DNA from: Pycnopodia helianthoides
Lineage: Eukaryota > Echinodermata > Asteroidea > Forcipulatida > Asteriidae
Length of the DNA: 64,000 nucleotides
Direction of reading: 5' to 3'
Assembly: GCA_032158295.1 (NCBI GenBank)
Contig: CM063246.1
Span: forward strand, 10,417,608 to 10,481,607
Shown: piece after piece, positions 35,530 through 46,517 of the stretch
Layout: the number at the start of each line of letters is the position of its first letter
Numbering within the stretch: position 1 is the first letter of the stretch
Program-made: the position numbers and the translations under genes
Notes under the pieces: generated by a model
Database searches by the model: none
Seen by the model: the letters and a program-made list of their open reading frames with translations, nothing else
What the model was told of the DNA's origin: nothing

Positions 35530-37520
35530 TTTGAGGCATTTAAATGCATGATGCCATCGGACGCTTATCAAGAGTGTCCGTTTTTGATTAAACAGTCAGT
35601 ACTCTGCCATTTTTAATTTTTGTTAATCTCAAAAATTTGGAATTTCCCAAACTACACCTAGCCAATTAGCATTCCAATTGTCTCGTTACCATCAGGGTTG
35701 ATTTTCACACCAAAAAATCCATCAATGACCAGTACTGCTTCCAACTTTGATGCCGTTGGTGTATTATCTATGTTGTAGTACTTGTACCACTCTACTTGAC
35801 TGTATAGTCAGTGGATACCACACACCCGTAGTGTGAAGGTAAAAACTGAAATATATTGAACCGTTGCACATATCGTCACCATTTTCACGAAGAGACAATT
35901 TTGGCCATTCAACAAACATTCTTGTTTGGAGAAAACCCCGCTTGAAGTTAAACTATTTTTGAAATCACCGTTTCGGACACTGTTTGTCATTGAAACGTTG
36001 AAATTTTTCCAAGCATGAAAGTGGAGATCTTAAATCGTGCAAATCTTTTGCTATTTTAATTATAGTTGGTTTTATTAATGAGTAATTAACTGTTTAACAC
36101 ACTTGTCTGATCGTGAAACTGCAAAACGAGGTGAGTGTGCAGCGCGTCGTGTGCGCGTTGTGTACAAACCAATGCGTAAACGATGATTGTCTGTTCGTGA
36201 AAACGAATTTATCTAGGTCATACATTATTGTCCCTTCGTGAAAATGTAAAACGCAGAGTATTCGTTTTTGGCACCGTGCCAGCGCTATGTACTTCAATGT
36301 AACAAATGACAAATCTAAAATTGTCTGTTCGTGAAAACGAAAACCTTATAGTTTGGTCAAATTGTCCTTGTGCTAATTAGTGTAATTCAAAAAGTATATC
36401 GTTTTATCACTTGAAACTTGGGGAAAATGTTGATGTCAATAGTAACATTTAAAATATGTAAAAACATCGGTTTGCCAAAATGTACACTTTTTGTCAGAAT
36501 TGTCTCTTCGTGAAAACGGTGACGATATGAATATGTCAATAAATAAAACATTGACACTTATTGTGTTATTATCTAAACTATAGGAAAATGTCTTGGTGTG
36601 TTTATTTTGTTTTCTAATCACCTGATTCTGAAGAGAATCTTGCCTTTGCAACACAGCAAATGCCTGACAAGGACCAAATAACTTGCACTGGTAGCTACTC
36701 ATGTGATCATACAAATCAGAAAGGGTGAAAGGCTTGGAGGAGGGGTTACAACTAAAATATGAATCAGGATTTGAGTATGACAAACTAAACAAAACATTTA
36801 GATGTTAGGCCATTGACTGAATCCTGAGGAAATTGGTCATGTTCACCACAGCACTTAATTAAGGATTCAAGGACCAACATAATTGTTTCATGTAGGGTAA
36901 TGAGAGGTTTGCTTCAATGCATCGAAACTACCGTTGAAAAAAAGGCAATCGCAAATCACAACAGGTACCAGTTTTGAACGATGCAATGCTAAACCGCCAT
37001 TATAAGGCAAAAACAGGCTCCTGCCATTTCAAACAAAAAACTGCTGACAAATTTGTTATTGATGCTACCTAAGGACCATAATAAGAACTCTCTTTCACCC
37101 GAGTGTCATTGCTCACAGACCTGCACTAATGACTCTACAGCGATGTGAGGCAAATTTAGGGGTACCCTTAAATGAAGAGTTACCATTGCTACGTAAGAGG
37201 TTTTTTTCCCATAATTTTTACTTTCTGGTTTAGTTCAGGATACAAACTAAAAACCCTGAAAATTTCATTGCTCTGCTGTATTGCATCGTTCAGCAGCAAG
37301 CGTTTAAACTTTTGCAGCCAAAAATCATAAAAAATGCCATTTTAACACTAAAAAACACATTTTTGGCTCTTTTTTCTGTTAGGGAGGTCGGATCTGCCAA
37401 ATACTGTGCACAGCCTCAAGGCTACCATTGACCCACCTACCACCAAAATTTCAGCCAAACCCGTTGACCCCTACCTTATCACGGTCTGCATGGTCCTCTC
37501 ATGGACATGCTCTTAAAACA
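35530..37520. other. AT-rich part of the composite element with a repeated TTCGTGAAAACG motif
   Basis: No coding sequence recognised. Between 35868 and 36530 a motif close to ATTGTCTGTTCGTGAAAACG occurs at 36103, 36186, 36227, 36321 and 36499 on the plus strand. Once, at 35881, it is inverted. The outermost two form an inverted pair that also includes TATCGTCACC. The rest of the interval holds nothing I can name. Confidence 0.6.
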
Positions 37521-37522
37521 AT

Positions 37523-37945
37523 GGTTTTAGAGGAAGTTTTTAGTGGGGGACAAAACGGCCTAAGTAAGGATGGAAAATTTTATCAAGGGTAAATGTTTCT
37601 CAAGAAGATTCTATATACAGCTTGGAATGCCGCTGTACAGGTGGTGGTGGTGGTGGTGGGAGGGGGGGGGGTAGGTAGAATCAAATCTCACCCCTCACCA
37701 GCGCACTGCTGCTTGACACAATAAGCTCAATTATATGCAATTAATGATTAGTACTGTTCAGATTGATCATTAAATACAAATGTGATAGAAATGCTGCTCC
37801 TCAAGGGCCTATTTTATGACAACCGATATAAATAAAAAACTAAATCGATAACAAAAACTTGTTTGCGATGTCAAACATTAGGCCTACCATGTCCTCCAAA
37901 ACCATTCAAACGAGCTGCTTGAACTATTCAACAAAAATGGTCTAA
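37523..37945. repeat. Third copy of the ~430 bp repeat, right side of the composite element
   Basis: Same order of words as the two copies at 23.3-24.2 kb (TATCAAGGGTAAATGTTTCT, GCTTGGAATGCCGCTGTACA, GCACTGCTGCTTGACA), in the same orientation. A GGT repeat and G run replace the G run of the left copies. Confidence 0.85.
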
Positions 37946-38179
37946 ACATCGCCAATACAAACTAAAATACAATGCCAAACGATGTCATAGTCAAAACATA
38001 AATACTTATATTTGTACGTTGTAATTAAACTAAAATACATTATGTCACAGCGTGATGGTAAAAACAAAGATACTACGTTGTGATAAATCTACAAGGCCAC
38101 AAGATGATAGTTACAATATACGTTTGAAGATTAAGACAACGGGCTGTCACAACTTTAATAGGAAGCTACTTTTTTGTGC

Positions 38180-38800
38180 AATACCAAAATACAACGACAA
38201 GACAACATACAGCCGAAACTTAAATATTACGTTTTAATGTTACCAAAATACATTGTATAGACAACGTGACTGTTACAACTTAAATGCTACGTTTTATAAT
38301 ACCAAAATAGAACGTCAAGACAACGTGACCGCCGCAATTCAAATATGATGTTTTGATAAAACCAAAATAAAATGTGCAGACAACGTGCTCTTCACAACAT
38401 AATTGCTACATTTTAATGTTACCAAAATACAACGTGTAGACAACGTTACTGCCACAACTTAAATGCTACGTTATAATAATACCAAAATACAACGTCAAGC
38501 CAATGTGACCGCCGCGATTAAAATATGACGTTTTGATAAAACCAAAATGCAACGCGCAGACAACGTGCTTGTCACAACATAATTGCTACCTTTTAATGTT
38601 ACCAAAATACAACGTCAAGACAACGTGACCGCCGCGATTTAATTATGACGTTTTGATAAAACCAAAATGCAACGTGCAGATAACGTGCTTGTCGCAACAA
38701 AATTACTACGTTTTGTTGAGACCAAAATATGACTTATCGACAACGTTGTTGCCTTAACTTAAATACCACGTTGTAATAATACCAAAATACAATGTTGTGA
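38180..38800. repeat. 60 bp minisatellite, about ten units
   Basis: Units recur exactly every 60 bp, each with ACCAAAATACAACGT near the start, GACAACGTGACCGCC in the middle and a TACGTTTTA/GACGTTTTG end. The array lies just inside the right end of the composite element and shares its ACGTTG-type words. Confidence 0.9.
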
Positions 38801-39027
38801 ACACGTTAGGTATAAAACCTTTCGGTAACAATGCATAAATTACCAACATGCAACCAATGTACAACATTGTTTGAAGATCATGTTAAGATCTGACGTTCTT
38901 GCAACGTAGTCAAAACGTTGTCATCTCATCGACCAAATTGCAACCTTATCACAACGTTGTGCAACGTTGTAACAACGTATTGTGTTAGCTGGGATGGGGC
39001 TAGGCTAAGGTGAACATTCGTCACACT

Positions 39028-40362
39028 TAGACCCAGTAACTGGGGCGCTGTATTCCTTTTTCAAAATTTTGACATTATCTGTCGTACTAGCGCCCCAGCG
39101 AAAGCTACCAAAAATATGGGGAAGCGCAACATTTTCATAAAAAATCAGAGATGTCACACCAAAAATGCCCCAGAATGACGGAAATACCCAACGAATTACC
39201 TTCAAAACTGCCAACTGGCCTCTCCATATGTTTAAGATGTAACACCAGGCATGAAATTGTACTCGCGGAAATTTTTCCGGCTAAAAAATGATGATTTTTG
39301 AGACATTCCCGGTTTCCGTTGATCATGTCCAGCCATCGTTTTCATGAACAACCCTGCGGGGGTCCTACTAAAAGCCGACAACACGCCGACAACGACGCCG
39401 ACAACAAGTCCAGAGTGCCGACAACACGCCGACAACAAGTTTCAGATACCTTAAAACCAGCAAATAAACCAAGGATTTATTAGAAATATGTGTACTATGT
39501 AATATTAACAAAAATGCAATGGCATAACTTCACGAAAAGTCCGAATTTTTAACCAGAAAAAACACGAAAATACACGGAATGCGGTCGGACGCCATCTTGG
39601 CCTAAAAACCGTGTTTTGACCATTCCATTATGATACCGGTAAGATGTATTTAGCGCTTACAAAACAACAGAGGGCGGGCGTCATCCCACGGCTTATTATT
39701 GCTATTGGCATAATAATTACTAGGCCATCACTACACCCCCGGATGTGTTACCCCCGTATCATAATGGAAAGGTCGAAACACGGTTTTTAGGCCAAGATGG
39801 CGTCCGACCGCACTCCGTGTATTTTCGTGTTTTTTCTGGTTAAAAATTCGGACTTTTCGTGAAGTTATGCCATTGCATTTTTGTTAATATTACATAGTAC
39901 ACATATTTCTAATAAATCCTTGGTTTATTTGCTGGTTTTAAGGTATCTGAAACTTGTTGTCGGCGTGTTGTCGGCACTCTGGACTTGTTGTCGGCGTCGT
40001 TGTCGGCGTGTTGTCGGCTTTTAGTAGGACCCCCGCAGGGTTGTTCATGAAAACGATGGCTGGACATGATCAACGGAAACCGGGAATGTCTCAAATCATC
40101 ATTTTTTAGCCGGAAAAATTTCCGCGAGTACAATTTCATGCCTGGTGTTACATCTTAAACATATGGAGAGGCCAGTTGGCAGTTTTGAAGGTAATTCGTT
40201 GGGTATTTCCGTCATTCTGGGGCATTTTTGGTGTGACATCTCTGATTTTTTATGAAAATGTTGCACTTCCCCATATTTTTGGTAGCTTTCGCTGGGGCGC
40301 TAGTACGACAGATAGTGTCAAAATTTCGAAAAAGGAATACAGCGCCCCAGTTACTGGGTCTA
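39028..40362. mobile_element. 1335 bp foldback-like palindrome with 9 bp target duplication
   Basis: Left arm 39028 to about 39640 and right arm about 39750-40362 are near-perfect inverted copies around a spacer of about 110 bp. The ends are TAGACCCAGTAACTGGGGCG and its complement, themselves partly palindromic. CGTCACACT stands at 39019-39027 and 40363-40371. Each arm holds short direct GCCGACAAC repeats. No transposase. A 9 bp duplication with very long inverted repeats is most like Mutator-type TIR elements; this is inference. It inserted 33 bp to the right of the composite element. Confidence 0.88.
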
Positions 40363-40595
40363 CGTCACACTGTACCCCTGTAGTTTGAGCCTAAAAAGTG
40401 TGATTAACAAATGAATACCGTTCAAAGAAGTGCCAGTGGTTTCATGGAAGCGTATTTTGACAGAAATATGAAAATTACAAAGCAAACAATTACCGTAAAA
40501 ATCCGGATGTTCTTGGTGAAGTTTAGAACGCGGTCATGCGGTCCTAACACAAGATGGCGTCTTCAAACTCGGTCATCTCTCCTAAAATCCACGAT

Positions 40596-40755
40596 GGCCC
40601 TTTTCGAATTTACGGCTTCGGCTCCAAAATCGGCTCAGGATAGCTAGGCTCCCTCAATTATTTAAACATACGCATGCTTTGCGGTCAGGGTTTCAGACAA
40701 GAAAACTGGGCCTGAAGCCCAATCCGGCGCCGAAGCCGTGGATTCGAAAAGGGCC
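40596..40755. mobile_element. Short MITE with GGCCCTTTTCGAAT ends
   Basis: Ends GGCCCTTTTCGAATTTACGG and the inverse of GGCCCTTTTCGAATCCACGG enclose 160 bp. No clear target duplication. Confidence 0.65.
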
Positions 40756-40766
40756 ACAGTACGTAC

Positions 40767-40911
40767 GGCCGTGTCCGAATTGGCGGCTATGGCAACGGCT
40801 ACGGCTAGATTTCCGCGTCATCATGCGTGGAAGTAGGCCTATAGTACATCCTTAGCAACATCCTTAGCAACAGTCGTAGCCGTATCCGTAGCCGCCAATT
40901 CGGATACGGCC
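40767..40911. mobile_element. Short MITE with GGCCGTGTCCGAATTGGC ends, TAC duplication
   Basis: Inverted ends GGCCGTGTCCGAATTGGCGG and the inverse of GGCCGTATCCGAATTGGCGG, flanked by TAC at 40764-40766 and 40912-40914. A 3 bp duplication fits the PIF/Harbinger group. Confidence 0.75.
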
Positions 40912-41084
40912 TACCAGCGGACTTGTAAACCAGCGAAAAGTGATGACGTACTACCCATGAGCAACCGAGGTAAACAAAAGACACCATGTTATTCCGTGTG
41001 TATAGTATGTATGCGTTTTCATGCAGAGGCATAAAGTTTTTGCGAAGCTTTTTTTTTATAGTGTTTATAGTTATCAGCTACAAT

Positions 41085-41597
41085 AATGCCGACTTCATGT
41101 GTTGTTGGTGGATGCACTAGAAATAGTTATAAGAATCCAGAGATTTGTTTTGTTAAATTTCCGCGGGATCCTGCGATATCAAAAGAATGGGTGAAGTTCG
41201 TGAATAAATACACGAAAGGATTTCACCTTCTCGGCAAGAAGTAGGCTAGGCCTTTGATTTGTTCAGCACGTTTTTCAGAGGACTGTATAGAACCTTCAAG
41301 TGCTTAGGAAAAATCACTGGGTTTGATAACAAAGTTTCGTTTGAAGCCTGGATCAATCCCCACATTGAAAGCGCAAAACATTGAGAGAATTCTTGTATCT
41401 AGTAGGTCTACTACCACCAGCATGACCAGCAGGCCTACTGCTGTGCTAACTAGTCGTCGGCCGAGTCATCGGTCTCCGCCGGGTCTGCCGTGGCCGCAGA
41501 GTCAGGAATCAGGTGCAGAGTCGCAAAAGAGCTCTTGAAACGTAAACTTGGGGGCTTCACTGGGACATCATTCCAGAAGAGAGAGAGAGAGAGCCGG
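41085..41597 (+). pseudogene. THAP-domain exon
   Basis: It starts MPTSCVVGGCTRNSYKNPEI at the ATG. The first Cys pair (C-V-V-G-G-C) and FVKFPRDP are typical of THAP. After FHLLGKK there is an in-frame TAG, then RPLICSARFSEDC, where the usual zinc His (CSxHF) is Arg. After another stop and a +1 shift comes LKPGSIPTLK, the AVPTIF-like box that closes THAP domains. The block ends with a basic stretch (KRKLGGFTG) at a CGG|GTAAGC splice donor. The lost His and stops mean it no longer makes a folded finger. Confidence 0.82.
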
Positions 41598-42279
41598 GTA
41601 AGCTCTTGTTAATAAAAAACATCCGAAATGATCACTAAGCTGCTTTGAGATTTTTATCTCCATTATTTATTTAGGCCCAATAAGACAAATAGTAATTTTA
41701 GTAATAGCTACATAGTGGCCTTGAGTGGTGCCACAGTATGTAGCTGTAAATCTCAGTCCATGACCGTGAATGGTGGCCGTGCTTTGGCATGTTCATGCTC
41801 CAGCTGGTTTACTTTCTGGCATGTTGATTATTATCCTATTTTAATCCATTTCGAAATTTGACTGTTCCATAGAGTTGCAGTTTCTTTGTCTTGCTGACAA
41901 GTACTCTTTTTTTCTAAGGCACAGCTCCAAAACATGTTCATGCTCCCATCCTTGGTTCTTCAGATTGATTTATTAAGTCAGGAACTCACCGCAAACATGA
42001 TGTAAATTCATAATAAAAAAGTATTAAAACATCAAGAATAAAAGGCTCATTTAATTCCCTCCCTCCACTTTTAACACTGAAATGAATATTTTTTTTTTTT
42101 TTTTAAGTGTTTGGGTTCCACGAACAACATGGCATAATTCACATTACCATTTACTATGAGATGAAAGCACATAAAACATCTCATAAACCTAGGGCTAAAT
42201 ACTATGAAAGGGTTTATTATTGCCAACAAATATGCGTTAAAGAACTTTGGTATATGTCTGTTTTTTATTTCTTTTACAG

Positions 42280-42375
42280 GTTTTGGAAGAGGTGTTTGCT
42301 GACTATGAGAGTAAACATGGAGTAATGCAGCATCCACCACTACCACGAGACAGCTCAAGCTCATCAGACGGTGAG
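42280..42375 (+). pseudogene. Second exon of the THAP-SWIM-YqaJ relic
   Basis: 96 bp, open, between a TTTTACAG acceptor and a GAG|GTAATA donor-like site. It encodes VLEEVFADYESKHGVMQHPP followed by a Ser-rich tail. No domain. Confidence 0.55.
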
Positions 42376-42589
42376 GTAATATTCTAATTTAATTATCATT
42401 CAGGCTAAGTACATGCATATGTAACCGTATCCCCTAAAAAATTAGAAATAACAATATCAAAAAACAGCATTTAGGCTATATTATTTCATCAAGCTGACAT
42501 TTTGACAGCTCTCAATTTTCCAAAAAGCATGTGATCTATTGCATCCCTTTTGGTGCATGCCTCTTCCCAGGTTGTATCAATTCATGAAC

Positions 42590-42830
42590 TTGGGTGTGAT
42601 CCTTGGCTAAAGGGCAGTGTACGCGGTTGCATGACTTCTGACTGGCACCCCCAATAAAGGATATTGACAGTAAATATGGAGACGGCCAACATAGGGATAG
42701 GTAGTTCAGTTGGCAGAGCACCGGCACGTCAACCCGGAGGTCGCAGGTTCACATCCCGCTCTAGTCAATTTTTCTTAGTTCACCCATAATGTATCTAAGA
42801 TTTACCCAGTCAGTTTCTACATTACAGGAT
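42590..42830 (+). mobile_element. tRNA-headed SINE, family 1, copy a
   Basis: A tRNA-like head has an A box (TAGTTCAGTTGG) and B box (GGTTCACATCC), then TTTACCCAGTCAGTTT at the 3' end. Upstream it shares TTCTGACTGGCACCC with other copies. It lies between exons of the YqaJ relic. Confidence 0.8.
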
Positions 42831-43381
42831 CAAACAACCCAAACTGTGTCAACACATCGGTGCGCAATAGACCTTGTTGTCTCCAAAACCAACTACCATC
42901 CAAAAGATGCCTCTTCAAAGTTCATCCGGTCCAAGAAGACCTAGACCAACCGCAAGATGTTTCATCCAATTAACAAAGGTAAAGTTTACCCTAAATATCC
43001 TAAGGCCTTTAAGATTCTCCCCATGGTTTTGCCTTATTCTTATAGATTAGGTACTGCATGTACTGCTGTGCTTATAGAGCTCTCTTACACCCAAAGCATC
43101 CAATCTCAGCATGGGGAAACATTCAAATGTTATGGAAGTCCAAGTGTTTAGATGCATCATATTAACGTGAACTATGGTAGATTTTAGGAGGGGCATTAGG
43201 GCTGAGGGATGAGGACTAATAAACCTTAAGATACTACAACTTTTCTTCATGACTGACATCTCAAATTTATTGTCTCCTTTCTGGCTGTTTATTTAAATGT
43301 TTTTTAACATAAACAACTGTGACAAAATGGTTTTGTGTATGTAACCACGTTTTTGATTTTTTTCTTCTTCATATATTTAAG

Positions 43382-43416
43382 GTGTGCAAGCACGTCCACT
43401 ACACAAGCATTGGCAG
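43382..43416 (+). pseudogene. Short exon preceding the SWIM block
   Basis: 35 bp between an AAG acceptor and a CAG|GTGAGT donor. The frame VQARPLHKHWQ joins in phase to VAHSQRLNDPP at 43762. Confidence 0.5.
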
Positions 43417-43761
43417 GTGAGTACAATCAACTTTGTTTGAAGACAGAATGACATGGCCTGTACACATTATTGTTATTTTTATATTTTACAATTTATTGCC
43501 CCCAAAATGTAAAAAAAAGAAAAAACAGCTCAAATAAACAAAAATTAATGATTTGGTACATTTCCCAGATTCGTCTGTTCCTGACCATTTATGGTGAGGG
43601 TATCAAACTGCAGCTTTGAGCCACACTGTCATTATTGGTCAACATGCAAACATGTAGACCAGTTTTATTTTGTGTTTCTATTTTTAAAAAACAAGTAAAA
43701 CATTGGTAATGCTTTTGTTATTGACCAAGTACTCATTAATATTTTTGCAATTCCATTTCAG

Positions 43762-44335
43762 GTAGCCCATTCTCAAAGACTCAATGACCCCCCTGTCTCT
43801 GTGTGGGTTGCTATTGGGGAGGATGGGATTGTGATCACTGCACATTGCACTTGCATGCCAGGAGTTGTGGAGGCATGTTCTCATGTAGCAGCAACTCTGT
43901 TTGTAGTGTCAAAAGGTGTGGAAACGATATCAACCACATGTATATCTAGACCGTGTGAGTAGTTGAAGCCAGGGAGAAGTAGATGCAGTGGCAACTATGC
44001 CAAAGCGAGCGACATCAACTTCAGTAAACCCAGCCAAAGATTGGATGCAACCACCCCCCCTAACTTTGCAAGAAACTTCATGTAAGTCTGTACCACCACC
44101 ATTCAATGAAGGAACACAATATTTTTTCAAACGGCTGAAAGGGGCAGGTGTTTGGTCTGCAGTTTTGTCCCTTGTGCCAGCTCATGCTGCAGATTTCATC
44201 CCAAAGGCTGTGCGGTTGAAACTTTGTGAGCCCCTAACAAAGCTGTACTCTCCAGAAAACCTCGAGCTGTTTTATCCTGAACTCATTGCCAAATGTGAAA
44301 CTGTTTTCTAAACAATGACAGTGGATGCGAACATG
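43762..44335 (+). pseudogene. SWIM-finger exon and conserved linker
   Basis: After a TTTCAG acceptor the frame reads VAHSQRLNDPPVSVWVAIGE, then the SWIM pattern CTCMPGVVEACSHVAATLF (CxCx(n)CxH). It stops at 43962. After a frame shift the block continues at 43988 with about 108 residues, including FFKRLKGAGVWSAVLSLVPA and PLTKLYSPENLELFYPELIA, a stretch I recall between SWIM and YqaJ in this family. A TAA interrupts ETVF|TMTVDANM just before an ATG|GTAAGT donor. Confidence 0.78.
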
Positions 44336-45070
44336 GTAAGTACATTTATGATCTGCTTCAATGGCTAGTACAAGGTTTGGTGAACACGAAATTCAGTTCA
44401 TGGCATGTAGATGGCGCTTGTGCATAATGGCCTACTGCCATGACCACTTTAGAGGTTTATAATGTAATTTGTGCTGAAATGAACACATTCAATTTATTCT
44501 TTTTCATGTCACTCTCCTTGAATTGGTTTACACAATATACTAAATTTACATGCCATGACCTCATATGGGTTTCTATAAGTTTGCTCTGGAAATTTTTGTT
44601 AGTATATGCTGAAGTTTGCCAGGCCTAAAGTGGAGACACATTGGGGGGGGGGGTTAAAAATATATATTTCTCCCAATCCCAACACCCCTTCCAATCTGAA
44701 TCAGTGCTCTATTTTTTACTTTTACTTTTGCTAGTCTGGGTAATAACTGCAGTATAGCTTGTAATAGCTGCAGGCTAGTAAAACATACTATTTGAATTGC
44801 CTGGTGGGCTAGTGAAAATAAAACCACCTATATGACTGGGATTCCCTTTGAAAATAAATGAAGAGGATTAAAATAATGATAGAACAGGTTATTTTGTTTA
44901 GAAGTTGTGAGCTAGTGAAATGTACAGTGAACTAGCCCAGGGGGCAAGTAAAGAGAGAACAAGGGATGACCAAACCCCCATTTGTTGGCATTTTTATATG
45001 TTGTATTCAAGGATCCGGCACACTACAAATTTGTTTATAATCTACTCTCTGTTAACCTTTATACTCTCAG

Positions 45071-45270
45071 TGTACTGCAATCGAGGAGTAAACCCGTCAT
45101 CGAGGAGCAAACCCGTCATCGAGGAGCAAACCCGTCATCGGACAAAGAGCAAGACCTGGCTTATCTACAGAGCTGATCAATCACTGCGTACAAGTTCAAG
45201 TCGGTAGTTTGTACGGACCCAGCCATGCCATCGGTTTACTTGATTTTACTGTTATCCAGCCGCATGTAAC
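45071..45270 (+). pseudogene. YqaJ N-terminal exon with internal 19 bp triplication
   Basis: The exon follows a CTCTCAG acceptor. The coding word ATCGAGGAGCAAACCCGTC is present three times in a row (45080-45137; first copy with TAA). This breaks the frame of what should read IEEQTR and then SKSKTWLIYRA. The next frame gives VVCTDPAMPSVYL, matching the start of YqaJ domains (QSKS..W..YRAGRITAS...TDP..PS). Confidence 0.72.
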
Positions 45271-45824
45271 TTAATTACATTTGCCACTCGGTAAGACCAT
45301 TTTCAAGTCTTCCTTAGCTTGTTAATAGACAGAACTGAGCTCATTGGAGCCATCAGTTATGTGACTTTAGAAAAGGCAATGGTTTACAACTCAACAGTTC
45401 AAACAGCGTGCCTAGTCATCAGTCATCAGGAGAACACTGTTTTTGCTCGTCATTTGTTTGACATCTTACTGTAGCCCATTTGGCTTCTGAGATAATATAT
45501 TCAAATAATTTTTAAATTTTCTTTTTGAAAGAAAATTAAGCAGTGATCAAAGTACAAATTAATTTAAATATTAAAAGTTCTTCCTTAAAGATTTGTTACT
45601 CTCTCTCTCTCTCTCTGACTCTGGCCAACACAGAGCAGATTACAAATTTGTACTCAAATAATCAAATTTAAACAACAATTAATTTTTCATTGTAACTGTT
45701 ATAACTATAAAGCTTATAAAAATGTCCCAGTCTCAGACCTTTGAAATCTCAAAACTGAAGTTAAAAATCATTGAAGATACACAGGTTTAATTTCTGCTTC
45801 TGTGATTTTTTTTTCTTCTTTCAG

Positions 45825-45976
45825 TTGGGGCTGCCAGCATGAAAAAATGCAATCGATAGCTACAGAACATATCAGTCATCAAAACATGGTAGTCTCCATG
45901 TCAGAGATGTTGCCACCCTGATCTCCCCTTCCTAGGAGCAACCCTTGATGCAGGTCCTGCAAATGCTGTGGAGATG
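45825..45976 (+). pseudogene. YqaJ catalytic exon, left half
   Basis: After TTTCAG the frame reads WGCQHEKMQSIATEHISHQN and then MLPP followed by a stop. A shifted frame gives LPFLGATLDA and then CKCCGDG. This is the GxxHE, LGASPDG and CxCCG succession of YqaJ nucleases, with the catalytic Asp in GATLDA and Ala in place of the following Gly. The exon is cut at AGATG by an inserted element. Confidence 0.75.
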
Positions 45977-46517
45977 GAATGCTCCGTATTTTTGACCGCC
46001 TGAGGGCGCTCTCAAAAATATTTGTATCACTTCCGGGTATAACTTATAAGCGATTACTGTCTGCTCAGCTAGCTGTGTACAGCTAGCTGTAATAGTTTCT
46101 AGTTGCTTTTAGAATCTAAGGTGGATTAATAACGGCTCCTTTAAAGGTCTAATTGTCCGTGGTGGATATGATGTCTGGTAGTAATGTGTTTCAGTCCTTA
46201 ACTGTCTGGAGGAAGTATTTGAAGCAGTTTTTGTTTGCGGAGAACAGTAGTTTCTATAAAGAGGAAAGGATGAGCCACGCTTAATTGCCAGTTCTGATAT
46301 TGTATAAGATTAGATGCAGGGCTCTTTATTTCTTTAAAGGAGCCGTTATTAATCCACCTTAGATTCTAGACGCAACTAGAAACTTTCGCGCACAGAAGTG
46401 ACAGAACGCCGATGTTAAAACTGTACACAGCTAGCTGAGCAGACGGTAATCGCTTAAGTTATACCCCCGAAAGTGATACAAATATTTTTGAGAGCGCCCT
46501 CAAATACAGCGCATTCT
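45977..46517. mobile_element. 541 bp element with ~170 bp inverted ends, duplication AGATG
   Basis: The left end GAATGCTCCGTATTT and the right end, its imperfect inverse (GAATGCGCTGTATTT), lie between AGATG at 45972-45976 and 46518-46522. Both arms continue with TGAGGGCGCTCTCAAAAATA, GTCTGCTCAGCTAGCTG and GGTGGATTAATAACGGCTCC. The two outermost bases are ambiguous. Its removal rejoins the YqaJ frame (CCG|DVKCPF). Confidence 0.85.

Larger units (their letters stand above)
22434..38993. mobile_element. 16.6 kb nested composite DNA element with CCCAGCTAACA ends
   Basis: The left end is CCCAGCTAACA at 22434; the right end is TGTTAGCTGGG finishing at 38993. Both are preceded or followed by AT, and the flanks CCTATTCAT and ATGGGGCTAGGCTAAGG join into a site seen uninterrupted at about 21978. 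So this is one insertion with a 2 bp AT duplication. Both ends are rich in AACGTTG/CAACGTTGT words. Subtracting the younger gypsy insertion (27071-30994) and the DNA element at 31846-35372 leaves about 9.1 kb of original element. That remainder holds a broken C2H2-protein gene, direct ~430 bp repeats near both ends and a 60 bp minisatellite near the right end. I cannot name the superfamily. Confidence 0.72.

Noticed and set aside
45595..45616. CT microsatellite, similar at 19846-19860
   Set aside because: Ordinary short simple repeats; noted, but not informative.
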